DNA from: Ignatzschineria larvae DSM 13226
Lineage (GTDB): Bacteria; Pseudomonadota; Gammaproteobacteria; Cardiobacteriales; Wohlfahrtiimonadaceae
Length of the DNA stretch: 64,000 nucleotides
Assembly: GCF_038500265.1 (NCBI RefSeq)
Contig: NZ_CP150637.1
Span: 1,793,501 to 1,857,500 of the forward strand
Direction: 5' to 3'
Positions 1 to 9,226 of the stretch are shown in pieces. The stretch's first letter is position 1. Every line of letters begins with the position of its first letter. Under the pieces are notes generated by a model. The model was given only the letters and a program-made list of their open reading frames with translations. It was not told the origin of the DNA and ran no database searches. Both the position numbers and the translations under genes were made by a program.

Positions 1-726
1 GCCTGTAGGAATAAGATAGACATCTGCTTTTAATGCTGAAGCTAAAAGCGATGAGGCACGATCTTTATCAATCACTGCTTCAACCCCTTGTAACTGCCCT
101 TTATCATCGATCATGACAGGGATCCCGCCACCTCCGCAAGAGATAACCAATACATCATTACCGATAAGTTCCTCAATCATTTTAAGCTCTAAAATTTGCT
201 TAGGCTTTGGAGAAGCAACCACTCGGCGCCAACCACGACCTGAATCTTCTACCACGCTCCAACCAAGCTCTTTCTCATACTGTTTTGCTTCCGCTTCACT
301 CAAGAAAACACCGACCGGTTTATCGGGATGAGTAAATGCCTGGTCTTTCGGATCGACTACCACTTGAGTAATCAGCGTCGCTACTTGTTGATTGATCTTA
401 CGCTGCATTAATTCGTTATAAATTGCAGACTGCAAGAGATAACCGATCTCACCTTGTGTTGCTGATACATAATGATCTAGAGGATATTGGGGCAATTTAT
501 CTTTGGCTGCTTCCCCTTGGCTCTGATGAATGCCTACATGAGGCCCATTGCCATGAGTGAGTACAACGCGCCAGCCCTCTTCGCTTAAATCTACGATATT
601 CTTCGCTAACTTTGCCGCAATATCCCGCTGTGATTGCATATCAAGATGATTATTATCCGGAATTAATGCATTCCCACCAATTGCTAATACCATCACTGGC
701 TTCTCTTTCATCGTATTTTTTTCCAT
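1..726 (-). CDS. arcC: Carbamate kinase, 3' end cut by window edge
   Basis: Carbamate kinase interconverts carbamoyl phosphate plus ADP with ATP plus carbamate in the cytoplasm. The first 242 codons are present and the rest lies left of base 1. The start is near the ATG at 726, with GAGGA seven bases upstream; a second in-frame ATG lies at 711. Family signatures visible are the N-terminal LAIGGNAL, LTHGNGPHVG, the glycine-rich ISCGGGGIPV, and EAVIDKDRASSLLA. It follows a DUF2877 gene on the same strand after about 270 bases. In E. coli a carbamate kinase (AllK) and a DUF2877 protein (AllH) belong to the oxamate carbamoyltransferase locus, so this kinase may serve that pathway rather than arginine deiminase. 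The family call is firm; the pathway is inferred. Confidence 0.93.
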   Translation of the reverse strand, partial: MEKNTMKEKPVMVLAIGGNALIPDNNHLDMQSQRDIAAKLAKNIVDLSEEGWRVVLTHGNGPHVGIHQSQGEAAKDKLPQYPLDHYVSATQGEIGYLLQSAIYNELMQRKINQQVATLITQVVVDPKDQAFTHPDKPVGVFLSEAEAKQYEKELGWSVVEDSGRGWRRVVASPKPKQILELKMIEELIGNDVLVISCGGGGIPVMIDDKGQLQGVEAVIDKDRASSLLASALKADVYLIPTG

Positions 727-999
727 AACTGATTCCTCATTTAGTCGTTTAATTATTCAATAAAGACTACCACAGTGTACCCTAAGAATTATTTTTTTGT
801 GATCGAAAAAGTCAGCTTTATGATGAAAATCAATAATAAAATCAATCAGTAAAATATTTTTAAATAACCCGATTGATTGCATTAATTTTTGATTTAATAA
901 ATAGAGCCTTTTTAGAATACATCCTCCAAAATAGCCGTAACGCTCCCTTATTTTTGCTCGTTACTCATTCTTAATGATCGTGATTGTACTATTTTTGCG

Positions 1000-1896
1000 T
1001 TATTTTCTATCTTGGATTGCATTATCTTTCAATAATACTTGTAGCCCCGCCACAATTCCCATTACCATATCCGACCCCGAGCTTGAACCGATCGTCAGAA
1101 TTTGGGTTAATACAGTACGTTGTGCGCTTAAATCTGAACTCACTAATGCCTTAGCATATTCTTGTAACCAACCATTAAATCGTCCTGAAACAGCATAATT
1201 GAGCATCCACCAACTAATTTCATTGGTATGCGTACGGCTATCCTCAATTGTTACTTGAAGCTGTGCTAAAAGAGATTGATAACGTGTAGGATTGAGCCAT
1301 AGAATGAGCATCATCCCCACTAAGAAATCATCCCCTGAAGGTGTTAGTCCCATTCCAAGCCCAATCTGCTTCGTAGCTAACTGCGCAACTTCCGGCGCAT
1401 TATTATGCGCAATGGCTTCAATAAGCGCACGACTTTGCAAATTGAGTGTCTCGTAAATATATTGCATCACCCGATCATCAAACGCTCTAGCCGGTAATAG
1501 GGATTGTGCCAATTGCAAACTCGCATCTAAAGATTGTTTAATATCCCTTTGCGATTGTGATTTCCAATCTAAGACCGGAAGCTCACTCTCCCAATAAGTT
1601 GTGGCATCGTTAAAGCTAAAAGATAATCCCGGCGCTATAAATGCCCCTTTGCCATCGATCTCTTGATATTGCAGAGGGATTTCTGCTTTTTGTAATGCTT
1701 CTAAGGTTGCCTTTGGAAGTCTATTTACTCGCAGTGTATGAGGGCCATCCGGGAAACCGGCAGATAAAAATGTAGCAAATTGCCCCTCTTGATCGATCAG
1801 ATTCAGTGCATGCGTAAAACAGGAATGAATTTGATATTGTGCACCTACTTGTAAGGGTGTTGCCCATTTTTGATCAATCGAAAGAATGGCTATCAT
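1000..1896 (-). CDS. DUF2877 (AllH/YlbF-like) protein, possible oxamate carbamoyltransferase subunit
   Basis: A 298-residue protein with the DUF2877 hallmark MGLTPSGDDFLVGMM at residues 182-196 and a second conserved GSSSGSDMVMGI segment near the C terminus. In E. coli the DUF2877 protein YlbF (AllH) is reported to act with FdrA/AllF and YlbE/AllG in carbamoyl transfer to oxamate. Those partners are not in the window; they could lie beyond the left edge, past the carbamate kinase. Its start overlaps the end of the VanZ-like gene by 4 bases (ATGA), so the two are translationally coupled. The family assignment is from the motif; the activity is inferred from context. Confidence 0.8.
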   Translation of the reverse strand: MIAILSIDQKWATPLQVGAQYQIHSCFTHALNLIDQEGQFATFLSAGFPDGPHTLRVNRLPKATLEALQKAEIPLQYQEIDGKGAFIAPGLSFSFNDATTYWESELPVLDWKSQSQRDIKQSLDASLQLAQSLLPARAFDDRVMQYIYETLNLQSRALIEAIAHNNAPEVAQLATKQIGLGMGLTPSGDDFLVGMMLILWLNPTRYQSLLAQLQVTIEDSRTHTNEISWWMLNYAVSGRFNGWLQEYAKALVSSDLSAQRTVLTQILTIGSSSGSDMVMGIVAGLQVLLKDNAIQDRK

Positions 1897-2294
1897 TCCA
1901 TAGTGCCTCGACGACTTGAAAGGGCGATTAATTTAGCGATCCCCATTCCGGCAATTAGTCCTATCACATCAGCAACCACATCCCAAACATCACCACTACG
2001 GCCATCGACCCAGTGTTCTTGAATAATTTCACTCGATGCGGCAAAGAGAATATTAAAAAAGGCTAGAAATATCACGATCAATTGTCGCGTTTGCAGCTTT
2101 TGTCGATATTGATTAAGCGTGTGGTACTGTAACCCTGCTAGAATTGCAAAAATAGCAAAGTGAACAACTTTATCACTTTGCGGGAAAAGCAGCGGTGTTG
2201 GTAGATTTTCTGTCGCATCCGGCAGAAAAAGCATTAATGTCATTAAAACAAACCAAAAAATTGTGACCCATAGCCACCTAGTTGCAATTGTCAT
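1893..2294 (-). CDS. VanZ-like family membrane protein
   Basis: A 133-residue membrane protein with about four hydrophobic segments: residues 9-26, one around the conserved DKVVHFAIFAILAGL (residues 41-55), one near 70-90, and one before the C terminus. It also carries the WDVVADVIGLIAGMG stretch typical of VanZ-like proteins. The family is named after a teicoplanin-resistance protein, but the chromosomal members are uncharacterised and resistance should not be assumed. It overlaps the downstream DUF2877 gene by 4 bases and probably shares its mRNA. The function is unknown. Confidence 0.75.
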   Translation of the reverse strand: MTIATRWLWVTIFWFVLMTLMLFLPDATENLPTPLLFPQSDKVVHFAIFAILAGLQYHTLNQYRQKLQTRQLIVIFLAFFNILFAASSEIIQEHWVDGRSGDVWDVVADVIGLIAGMGIAKLIALSSRRGTME

Positions 2295-2477
2295 CTTTCT
2301 GTTCTTATAGTCTATGTGTACTGCACATTTGCGCTGTCCATTAAGATTAAAATTGTGTCTGAATAGTGCTCTCGTTCTAATTACCCTAAATTATTGATTT
2401 TGAATTAAATGAAAAATAATCGATAAAGTAGATCCATCCTGACACAAAACGGTCTGCTATTTTAACGATCTTTTAGG

Positions 2478-2825
2478 CTATTGTACAAGCCATTCAATAA
2501 GATAAATCAAACCATTTAAGGCCACAACTCCGATAATCACGCTTAAAAAGACATTTCGCCAACGAATATAACTCCCTAGAACAAATGCTAAAGCCCCCAC
2601 TTTTGCCAACAATAGTGCCCCATTAATCGCCGCAAAATCAATCTCCATACTATGAATAATCAAAATCGCCATCACACTCAGTGGCAGCGCATAATTGAGA
2701 TATCGTAACAGATAAGAATCTAACACCTTTTTAGGGACAAAGGTCGGGAATGCACGAAGTAAAAAGGTTATCAGCCCCATCAATAGAATCGCAATCAGCA
2801 GCGCTATTAAGCTCATATTACCCAT
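2478..2825 (-). CDS. azlD: AzlD family branched-chain amino acid transport subunit
   Basis: A 115-residue hydrophobic protein with about four membrane segments and the family motif LLRAFPTFVPKKVLDSYLLR early on, then ALPLSVMAILI. AzlD is the small partner of AzlC; together they form a branched-chain amino acid exporter of the inner membrane. The start at 2825 is preceded by AAGGAG inside the end of the azlC homologue, and the two genes overlap by 8 bases, which is the usual arrangement of this pair. The substrate is taken from the family and is not visible in the sequence. Confidence 0.88.
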   Translation of the reverse strand: MGNMSLIALLIAILLMGLITFLLRAFPTFVPKKVLDSYLLRYLNYALPLSVMAILIIHSMEIDFAAINGALLLAKVGALAFVLGSYIRWRNVFLSVIIGVVALNGLIYLIEWLVQ

Positions 2826-3543
2826 TGATCTGCTCCTTGCTTAAATGACGTAAAAGTGCCCCCCGAATCATAATAACCCCCACAGATAAGAGTAGTGCCA
2901 AAATTAAGACATATTGTGGAAAGAGCCATAAACTCAAGAGATAGCAACCTAATGCAATCAGTGTTGGCCACCAAATATTTTTAACGCGCATCTGCTCATA
3001 CCAGAGAATGACAAAGAGCACCGGTAATGCAAATTCTAAATGAGGGATGAGATTCGCCAACTGCTCCCCAGCAATAATACCGACAATGGTCGCAACCACC
3101 CAATAGGCGTGTACGAGAAAAGCTACTTGTAGAAAATATCGTTGCTGTTCTGCTTTTGATAAACCACTCATCACCGAGAAACATTCATCTGTTAAACAAA
3201 ATAAGCAATAAGCTCGCTTCCATCGATTCGCCGGCAAAATATCCACTAAGGGAAGTGCATAGAAAATATGGCGTAAATTAATCACAAAGGTATTGAGATT
3301 AAGATTAAAGATCCCGGCACCACTTGCCACTAAGGGAATTGCCGCATATTGTGCCGCCCCTGAAAAGACCACGATCGAGATTACAACTGAAATCCACCAA
3401 GGAATCCCTGCAGCACTCGCTAAAACACCAAAGGCCATTCCTGCGGGTGCATACCCCATTGCGACCGGCAAGGTGATTTGTACTGCTCGCTGCCAACCTT
3501 CAGCCTGAACTGCCGAGCGTTTCTCCTGTTGTGCTACCCCCAT
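2818..3543 (-). CDS. azlC: AzlC family ABC-independent amino acid exporter subunit
   Basis: A 241-residue inner-membrane protein with six or more hydrophobic segments. It has AzlC signatures: PVAMGYAPAGMAFGVLA near residues 25-41, FSGAAQYAAIPL near 60-71, NLRHIFYALPL near 88-98 and FCLTDECFSV around 115. It is the large subunit of the AzlC/AzlD branched-chain amino acid exporter. It is first in the pair, with GAGGG ahead of its ATG, and about 200 bases without a gene separate it from lipB upstream. No regulator lies beside it. Confidence 0.9.
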   Translation of the reverse strand: MGVAQQEKRSAVQAEGWQRAVQITLPVAMGYAPAGMAFGVLASAAGIPWWISVVISIVVFSGAAQYAAIPLVASGAGIFNLNLNTFVINLRHIFYALPLVDILPANRWKRAYCLFCLTDECFSVMSGLSKAEQQRYFLQVAFLVHAYWVVATIVGIIAGEQLANLIPHLEFALPVLFVILWYEQMRVKNIWWPTLIALGCYLLSLWLFPQYVLILALLLSVGVIMIRGALLRHLSKEQING

Positions 3544-3742
3544 TGTTTTGCCCTCATCTCTTCCCCTATCGTATGAGCCTGCATCTCAAACATTCTTGCT
3601 TGCATCACTATTCACCCTTAATCTATTCAGCCTGAATGTCATCCTAACTATGACTAATTCTCTAGCCTATCACGCACTCTTTTTTAATCAATAGCTTGTC
3701 AGATCTATCGATCAATAATAGTCATAAATCTCACCTGCTTCA

Positions 3743-4378
3743 TTAGGCACTTTTAAAAGCAACACTTAACTGCGCCGATGCAAGAGAGTAGGTTAAATGT
3801 TGTAATAATGTTTCCGTCACTGCTTTTATCTCTAATGGATGATCAACCCAATCAGCCAATTGAGTCACTTCTAATCCTTGATAACCACAAGGGTTAATGC
3901 CGGAAAAGGGGGTTAAATCCATATCGACATTCAAACTCAAGCCATGATAGACCGAGCCTTTACGAATCCGAAGCCCAAGTGCCGCAATCTTTTTCCCGGC
4001 AACATAGACGCCCGGCGCATTCACATCCCCATTTCCCTTAACTCCGTAATCGGCCAAAGTAGCGATGACCGCCTGCTCTAAAGCACGCACCAACGAGCGC
4101 ACGCCACATTGTCTTGCTTTGAAATTAATCAAAGTATAGATCACAATCTGCCCTGGCCCATGATAGGTCACCTGCCCACCACGATCGACTTGAACAATCG
4201 GAATATTGCCGGGATTGAGGATATGTTCCGGTTTCCCATTTTGCCCTTGAGTATAAACCGGCGGATGAGTGACCACCCATAATTGATCTTCACTCTTCTC
4301 ATCTCTTGTTTCGGTAAATTGTTTCATTGCTTCATATACCGATAAATAAGGTTGCTCACCCAACGATACTATCTTCAT
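3743..4378 (-). CDS. lipB: Lipoyl(octanoyl) transferase
   Basis: LipB moves octanoyl groups from acyl carrier protein to lipoyl domains of 2-oxoacid dehydrogenases and GcvH, the first step of lipoate synthesis in the cytoplasm. The 211-residue length is normal. Visible motifs are TYHGPGQ at 71-77, [10 protein letters not shown] with the catalytic lysine near 130, and GINPCGYQG with the nucleophilic Cys164. LipA is not adjacent, so lipB stands alone here, which is unlike the lipB-lipA pairing of enterobacteria. The preceding intergenic region contains the terminator of the efflux operon. Confidence 0.96.
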   Translation of the reverse strand: MKIVSLGEQPYLSVYEAMKQFTETRDEKSEDQLWVVTHPPVYTQGQNGKPEHILNPGNIPIVQVDRGGQVTYHGPGQIVIYTLINFKARQCGVRSLVRALEQAVIATLADYGVKGNGDVNAPGVYVAGKKIAALGLRIRKGSVYHGLSLNVDMDLTPFSGINPCGYQGLEVTQLADWVDHPLEIKAVTETLLQHLTYSLASAQLSVAFKSA

Positions 4379-4458
4379 TATCTTTTCTCATACCTATACT
4401 CAGTAGTAACGTATTGTACCTGATCCTGCCCGATTTTATCGACCAGAAATCTTCATAC

Positions 4459-4488
4459 AAAAAGGGAAGCATCCGAGCAATGCTTCCC
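4459..4488 (-). terminator. Rho-independent terminator of the RND efflux operon
   Basis: A perfect 9-bp stem (GGGAAGCAT/ATGCTTCCC) with a 7-base loop spans 4464-4488. On the minus strand it is followed by TTTTTG. It sits about 165 bases past the stop of the efflux pump gene and ahead of lipB. Confidence 0.8.
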
Positions 4489-4590
4489 TATTCTTTCTCA
4501 TTATTTCCGAGTATTTCCCAATATTTTTAATTATTCCGGATCATTACCGACTCCCCCGACCAATATCCTACTGAAAATCGTGGCAGAAAC

Positions 4591-4638
4591 TCAGAGAATC
4601 AGAGAATCAGAGAATCAGAGAATCAGAGAATCAGAGAA
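4591..4638. repeat. Octamer tandem repeat, six perfect copies
   Basis: Six exact head-to-tail copies of TCAGAGAA (48 bases) lie 14 bases past the stop codon of the RND pump gene, between that stop and its terminator. The tract is outside coding sequence, so copy-number change would alter only the 3' untranslated region. Such tracts are prone to slipped-strand change. Confidence 0.95.
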
Positions 4639-4652
4639 CAAAAGCATAATAA

Positions 4653-7600
4653 TTACACTGCTACCTCATTATGATCAGTTGCTGAATTTTGTAACTCAGG
4701 ATTTGATCGACGCTTACGTCCGCCGATAAAGAGATAGACAATTGGCACCACAAGTAAAGTGAAGAATGTTCCGACACTCATTCCACCGACAATTACCCAA
4801 CCAATCGCTTGTCGAGATTCTGCACCTGCACCAATTGCAAGCGCAAGCGGAATAGAATCCAGTACCATTGCACCGGTTGTCATCAGAATGGGTCGTAACC
4901 GTAAAGTCGCCGAGCGAATCACCGCTTCCACTTTAGACACGCCCTCTTCCCGAATCTGATTCGCAAATTCAACAATTAATATCCCGTGTTTAGTAATCAA
5001 TCCTACCAGTGTCACCAAACCGATCTGACTATAGATATTGATTGTCCCGCCGACTAAATAAAGAGCACCTAACGCCCCAAAACCAGCTAATGGTACACTA
5101 AAGAGAATAATAAAAGGATCAATCCAAGATTCAAATTGAACCGCTAATACTAGATAGATAAAGAGTAGCGCCATCATAAAGATCAAGACCATTGAAGCAC
5201 CTGAGGCGATAAATTCCCGGGATGAACCTTGATAATCGAGCATCGCCTCCGGAATCACCTCCCGAATAATATTCTCAACAATGGCAATCCCTTCCCCTTG
5301 GGAAACGCCTGACTCTAAGTTGGCTGAAATAGTGGCCGAACGGAGCTTATTAAAATGCCGTAAATTCTGCGGCGCAATCGTCTCTTCCACCGTCACAAAG
5401 TTTGAAAGTGGCACCATTTCCCCATACTGCGATCGTACATAGATCCCTTCGAGATCTTTCGGTTGACTTCGTTTTTGTGGATCCACTTGCACCATTACAT
5501 CATATTGCTCTGCACCCTCTTTATAACGAGTGACATTTCGCCCACCGAGCGCAGTTTCTAAAGTACGCCCGACCACAGAAACATCAATACCTAAGAGCGC
5601 TAATTTCTCCCGATCGACAGAAACCTCCAACTGTGGTGTATTCATTCGTAAATCATTATCTGGCGAAATTAAGAGCGGATTCTCCCGCATTTTTTCCATA
5701 ATTTCGGTAACCTGACCATCGAGCTTCTCAAAGGAATCATTGGAACGAATCACAATCTGTACATCTTTGGAATCTCCTCGCTGTCCGAGTGATTGTGGAT
5801 TACTTGCAAATACCCGCAGCCCTAAAGCGATATCCTGTAACCCTTTATTTAAACGAGAAGTAATCTCCATTTGCGATTCATCACGATCATCCCAATCAGG
5901 AAGTGTCACAAAACCGATAGCCCCCATTGAGATTCCCGAAATCGCATAAACAGTTGTGCCTTCATCTAAATTATCTAATAGATGATCCTCCACCTCAGTA
6001 AAATAACGATCGGTAAAGTCAACCGTTGCCCCTTCCGGTGTAATCGCCATCACTCGAATCATTCCTCGATCCTCTGTCGGCGATAGTTCTTGCGGTAATT
6101 TCGTATAAAACCAACCTGCGCCGGCAAAAATAACCACCATAAAGAGCAATACAAAGTAACGGGCTTTCACTAGCCAATGTAGTAATCGGCCATATCCTTC
6201 TGTCAATTTATTCAAACACCACTCGATACCGTCAGATATCCGATGAAATAAACGGGTAATGCTCCATTTTCGTGGCTTTGTCTCAGAATCCTTTTCTGCT
6301 CGATGACTCAAGAGTAATCGAGAACACATCATCGGCGAGAGCGTTAAGGCAGTAAAGCCTGAAATAAGTACAGTAACCGACAAGGTGACGGCAAACTCCA
6401 CAAAGAGCTTCCCGATTCGCCCTTGGGTAAAGGTCAAAGGCAAGAAAACAGCTGCTAGCGTAATAGTCATCGCAATGATGGCAAAACCGATCTCCTTAGA
6501 ACCAATAAATGCCGCTTTAATCGGGCTTAATCCCTCTTCAATATGTCGATGAATATTCTCTAACATCACGATCGCATCATCCACCACAAGCCCAATTGCC
6601 AAAACGAAAGCTAAAAGCGTCAGTGTATTGATCGAGTAGCCTAAGAGATACATCACAAAGAGCGTTCCCACGAGGGAAATGGGCACCGTGACCATTGGAA
6701 TTAAAGTTGCGCGCCAATTTCTTAGGAAAATAAAGATAATGACGCCCACAAAAATGAGCGCCTCGATAATAGTGCTATACACTGACCCTAAAGATTTATT
6801 GATAAAGACCGAGGAATCAGAAGTTACCGCGATCTGAACATCATCAGGCAACGATTCTTGTAATGCCGGCAATAGTGCGCGAATATCAGCAGAGAGCGTT
6901 AACGGATTGGCAACCGATTGCTTAATGACGGCAACCCCTACGCCGGGCTTACCATTTAATCGAGGACGAGAACTCTCCTCTACGCCCCCTAATTCCACCA
7001 AGGCAACATCACTTAGACGGACGATTGGACGATTTTCAGTGACATCATTATCTGCCACTTTGATGATAATATTGCGAAACTCTTCCACTTGATTGAGATC
7101 AGTTCTCGCCACAATGGAGAACTCTTGCGTTGAACTCTTAATAGTTCCCGCGGGAATCTCCACATTTTGCGCTCGAAGCGCCGATTCCACATCATTCACT
7201 GTCACATCTAAGATCGCCATTTTCTGTGGATCAATCCAGATTCGCATCACCGGTTCTCGTCCGCCCCAAAGCGTCACATTCGCCACGCCATCGAGTAATT
7301 CGATTTGAGGTTGGACAATGGTCTCGATCATCTTAGTGAGCTCAATGGCACTATATTGATCACTTGATAGCGCTAGAATCACCACAGGGTCGGCATCAGA
7401 ATCACTCTTTTGAATAATCGGATCATCCACCTCATCAGGCAGCGAACGCTTCGCCCGCGCAACCCGATCACGTACATCATTGGCCGCTTCTTCTATATTT
7501 TTATTAGGATTAAAAGTAATGTTGATCGAAGAGGAACCGCGCCGAGAATCGGACGCGATATAATCGATGCCATCAATACTCGTCACCGCATCTTCAATCA

Positions 7601-7796
7601 CTTTAGTCACTTGCGTCTCAATAATCTCAGGACTTGCCCCTTGATAACTTGTACGAATACTAATAATCGGTACATCAATATCAGGATATTCCCGTATCGA
7701 CATCCGATCTAAACCGATCAGCCCCAAGAGAATCAAAATAATATTAATGACGATCGCAAAGACCGGTCGTTTAATCGAGACTTCAGATAATTTCAT
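4653..7796 (-). CDS. HAE1-type RND multidrug efflux permease
   Basis: A 1,047-residue inner-membrane proton antiporter of the AcrB/MdtB type. The N terminus (SIKRPVFAIVINIILILLG) is the first membrane helix. Two large periplasmic loops and the second half with its own helices are present. The proton-relay aspartate pair is visible in GLVVDDAIVMLENIHRHIEEG in helix 4. It is co-transcribed after the adaptor gene, whose stop overlaps this start by one base (TAATG). No outer-membrane channel gene is adjacent, so a TolC-like protein encoded elsewhere is presumably shared. No regulator gene is adjacent. Substrates cannot be read from the sequence. Confidence 0.95.
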   Translation of the reverse strand: MKLSEVSIKRPVFAIVINIILILLGLIGLDRMSIREYPDIDVPIISIRTSYQGASPEIIETQVTKVIEDAVTSIDGIDYIASDSRRGSSSINITFNPNKNIEEAANDVRDRVARAKRSLPDEVDDPIIQKSDSDADPVVILALSSDQYSAIELTKMIETIVQPQIELLDGVANVTLWGGREPVMRIWIDPQKMAILDVTVNDVESALRAQNVEIPAGTIKSSTQEFSIVARTDLNQVEEFRNIIIKVADNDVTENRPIVRLSDVALVELGGVEESSRPRLNGKPGVGVAVIKQSVANPLTLSADIRALLPALQESLPDDVQIAVTSDSSVFINKSLGSVYSTIIEALIFVGVIIFIFLRNWRATLIPMVTVPISLVGTLFVMYLLGYSINTLTLLAFVLAIGLVVDDAIVMLENIHRHIEEGLSPIKAAFIGSKEIGFAIIAMTITLAAVFLPLTFTQGRIGKLFVEFAVTLSVTVLISGFTALTLSPMMCSRLLLSHRAEKDSETKPRKWSITRLFHRISDGIEWCLNKLTEGYGRLLHWLVKARYFVLLFMVVIFAGAGWFYTKLPQELSPTEDRGMIRVMAITPEGATVDFTDRYFTEVEDHLLDNLDEGTTVYAISGISMGAIGFVTLPDWDDRDESQMEITSRLNKGLQDIALGLRVFASNPQSLGQRGDSKDVQIVIRSNDSFEKLDGQVTEIMEKMRENPLLISPDNDLRMNTPQLEVSVDREKLALLGIDVSVVGRTLETALGGRNVTRYKEGAEQYDVMVQVDPQKRSQPKDLEGIYVRSQYGEMVPLSNFVTVEETIAPQNLRHFNKLRSATISANLESGVSQGEGIAIVENIIREVIPEAMLDYQGSSREFIASGASMVLIFMMALLFIYLVLAVQFESWIDPFIILFSVPLAGFGALGALYLVGGTINIYSQIGLVTLVGLITKHGILIVEFANQIREEGVSKVEAVIRSATLRLRPILMTTGAMVLDSIPLALAIGAGAESRQAIGWVIVGGMSVGTFFTLLVVPIVYLFIGGRKRRSNPELQNSATDHNEVAV

Positions 7797-8959
7797 TATG
7801 ACTCCTGATCTGCCGTATCGCCGACTCTATTTCCTACGTTATTTTCTACTCTGTTATTATTTTGAATCTCGGGCGCTTGATCTTGTGTATTATCTTGATT
7901 CGTTTTACTACGTAGTTTTTCAGGAAGAAGGGTACCCGTTGCGTCTTGAATTTCACTCTGATCTTTAATACGTACTTGTCCTGCTTTCACAACGATATCA
8001 TCCGGATTTAATCCCGATAATATTTCCACATTAAAGGTACTTCTCTGCCCTATCTCCACCGGCGTTAACTCAGCTATAAAGCCATCGCCATTCTCATTTT
8101 TGACTGCTCGATAGACAAATTGTGCCCCTTCCGAAGCAAAAATTGATTCTTCCGGGATAATAATCACTTGATAATTGAGGGGAATTAAGAGATTTAAACG
8201 CGCAAATGAACCGGCAATCAGCGTCTGATCTTCATTATGAAATTTCGCTAATACAGATAGGGATCGGCCTTTCTGCTCAATTTCAGGGCTTACAGCATAG
8301 ACTTCTGCGGTAAAGAGCTTATTGGGAAAATTATCCACCGTAAAAGTGACATTTTGCCCCCGCTCGGCGACGTGAGCAACACGCTCGGGGATATTAAACT
8401 CTAGTCGTAATTGATCGATATTCAGTAGCCGAACAAGGTCAGCCCCTGATTGTACATAATCACCTAGTTCTACTTTCTTCAATCCCATTGTTCCGGCAAA
8501 AGGAGCATGAATAAAACGGCGCTCATATTTAGCCTTAGCAATCGCTTCATTTGCCACTGCTTGGGCATATTCAGCCTGCGCAACATCACGCGCCTGAGCA
8601 GTTGACCCACCTTTTGCGGCAAGCATTCGATCGAGATTTTGCTTAGCTAACACCCGCTTTGCACTGCTCTCTTGTAACTCTGCGGCTTCGATACTGGAGT
8701 CTAAGGCAATGAGAAGATCCCCCGCTTTCACCTCTTCGCCCTCTTTAAAGGCAATCTCTACGATACATCCGGACGCTTCAGGTCGGACAATCACTTCTTG
8801 ATAAGGATAGAGAATTCCCACAGCATAGATCTCTTCAAATTTATCCTGCAGCACCACCTCAGCAAGCTCGACATCCGTCACTTTGGCAAATACTGTTAAC
8901 GGCGATAGCAATATTATAAGACACAATAGCCCCCATCTTTTTGTAAAATTTCTATTCAT
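7796..8959 (-). CDS. RND efflux periplasmic adaptor (membrane fusion protein)
   Basis: A 387-residue HlyD/AcrA-type adaptor with an N-terminal signal segment (GLLCLIILLSPLTVFA). A lipoyl-like half motif (VRPEASGCIVEIAFKEGEEVKAG) and its mate (IHAPFAGTMGLKKVELGDYV) flank a helical hairpin at roughly residues 85-145. A beta-barrel region follows. The last 50 residues are polar and rich in Asn, Asp and Gln, a low-complexity tail longer than usual. No lipobox cysteine is seen. AAGGAA precedes the ATG. It is the first gene of the two-gene efflux operon. Confidence 0.92.
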   Translation of the reverse strand: MNRNFTKRWGLLCLIILLSPLTVFAKVTDVELAEVVLQDKFEEIYAVGILYPYQEVIVRPEASGCIVEIAFKEGEEVKAGDLLIALDSSIEAAELQESSAKRVLAKQNLDRMLAAKGGSTAQARDVAQAEYAQAVANEAIAKAKYERRFIHAPFAGTMGLKKVELGDYVQSGADLVRLLNIDQLRLEFNIPERVAHVAERGQNVTFTVDNFPNKLFTAEVYAVSPEIEQKGRSLSVLAKFHNEDQTLIAGSFARLNLLIPLNYQVIIIPEESIFASEGAQFVYRAVKNENGDGFIAELTPVEIGQRSTFNVEILSGLNPDDIVVKAGQVRIKDQSEIQDATGTLLPEKLRSKTNQDNTQDQAPEIQNNNRVENNVGNRVGDTADQES

Positions 8960-9160
8960 TCTATTCCTTCTGAAGTATCAAGCCGATTCAATTCATATTT
9001 CCATCTTAATAAATATTATTTTTATCAATAGGATAGTAGACCAATTGAATCTTAAGGTTATCTTAATTATTTTAAATTGAAAATAAGCCCACCTCTGTAG
9101 TGATGAAACTGAATTTAATCAAAATGCACTGAACATCGCCACTATATATTCAATTCTAAG

Positions 9161-9184
9161 AAAAATCCCTCAACTTGAGGGATT
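9161..9184 (-). terminator. Rho-independent terminator after AI-2E family gene
   Basis: AATCCCTCAA and TTGAGGGATT form a 10-bp perfect stem around a single base, followed by TTTTT on the minus strand. It lies about 45 bases past the stop of the AI-2E family permease. Confidence 0.85.
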
Positions 9185-9226
9185 CCCAAATGATTAATAT
9201 ATGATTGTCGACTAATTACAAGAACT

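Noticed and set aside
7410..7712. 100-codon plus-strand frame opposite the RND pump gene
   Set aside because: Antisense to a strongly conserved gene, with codon pattern of a shadow frame.
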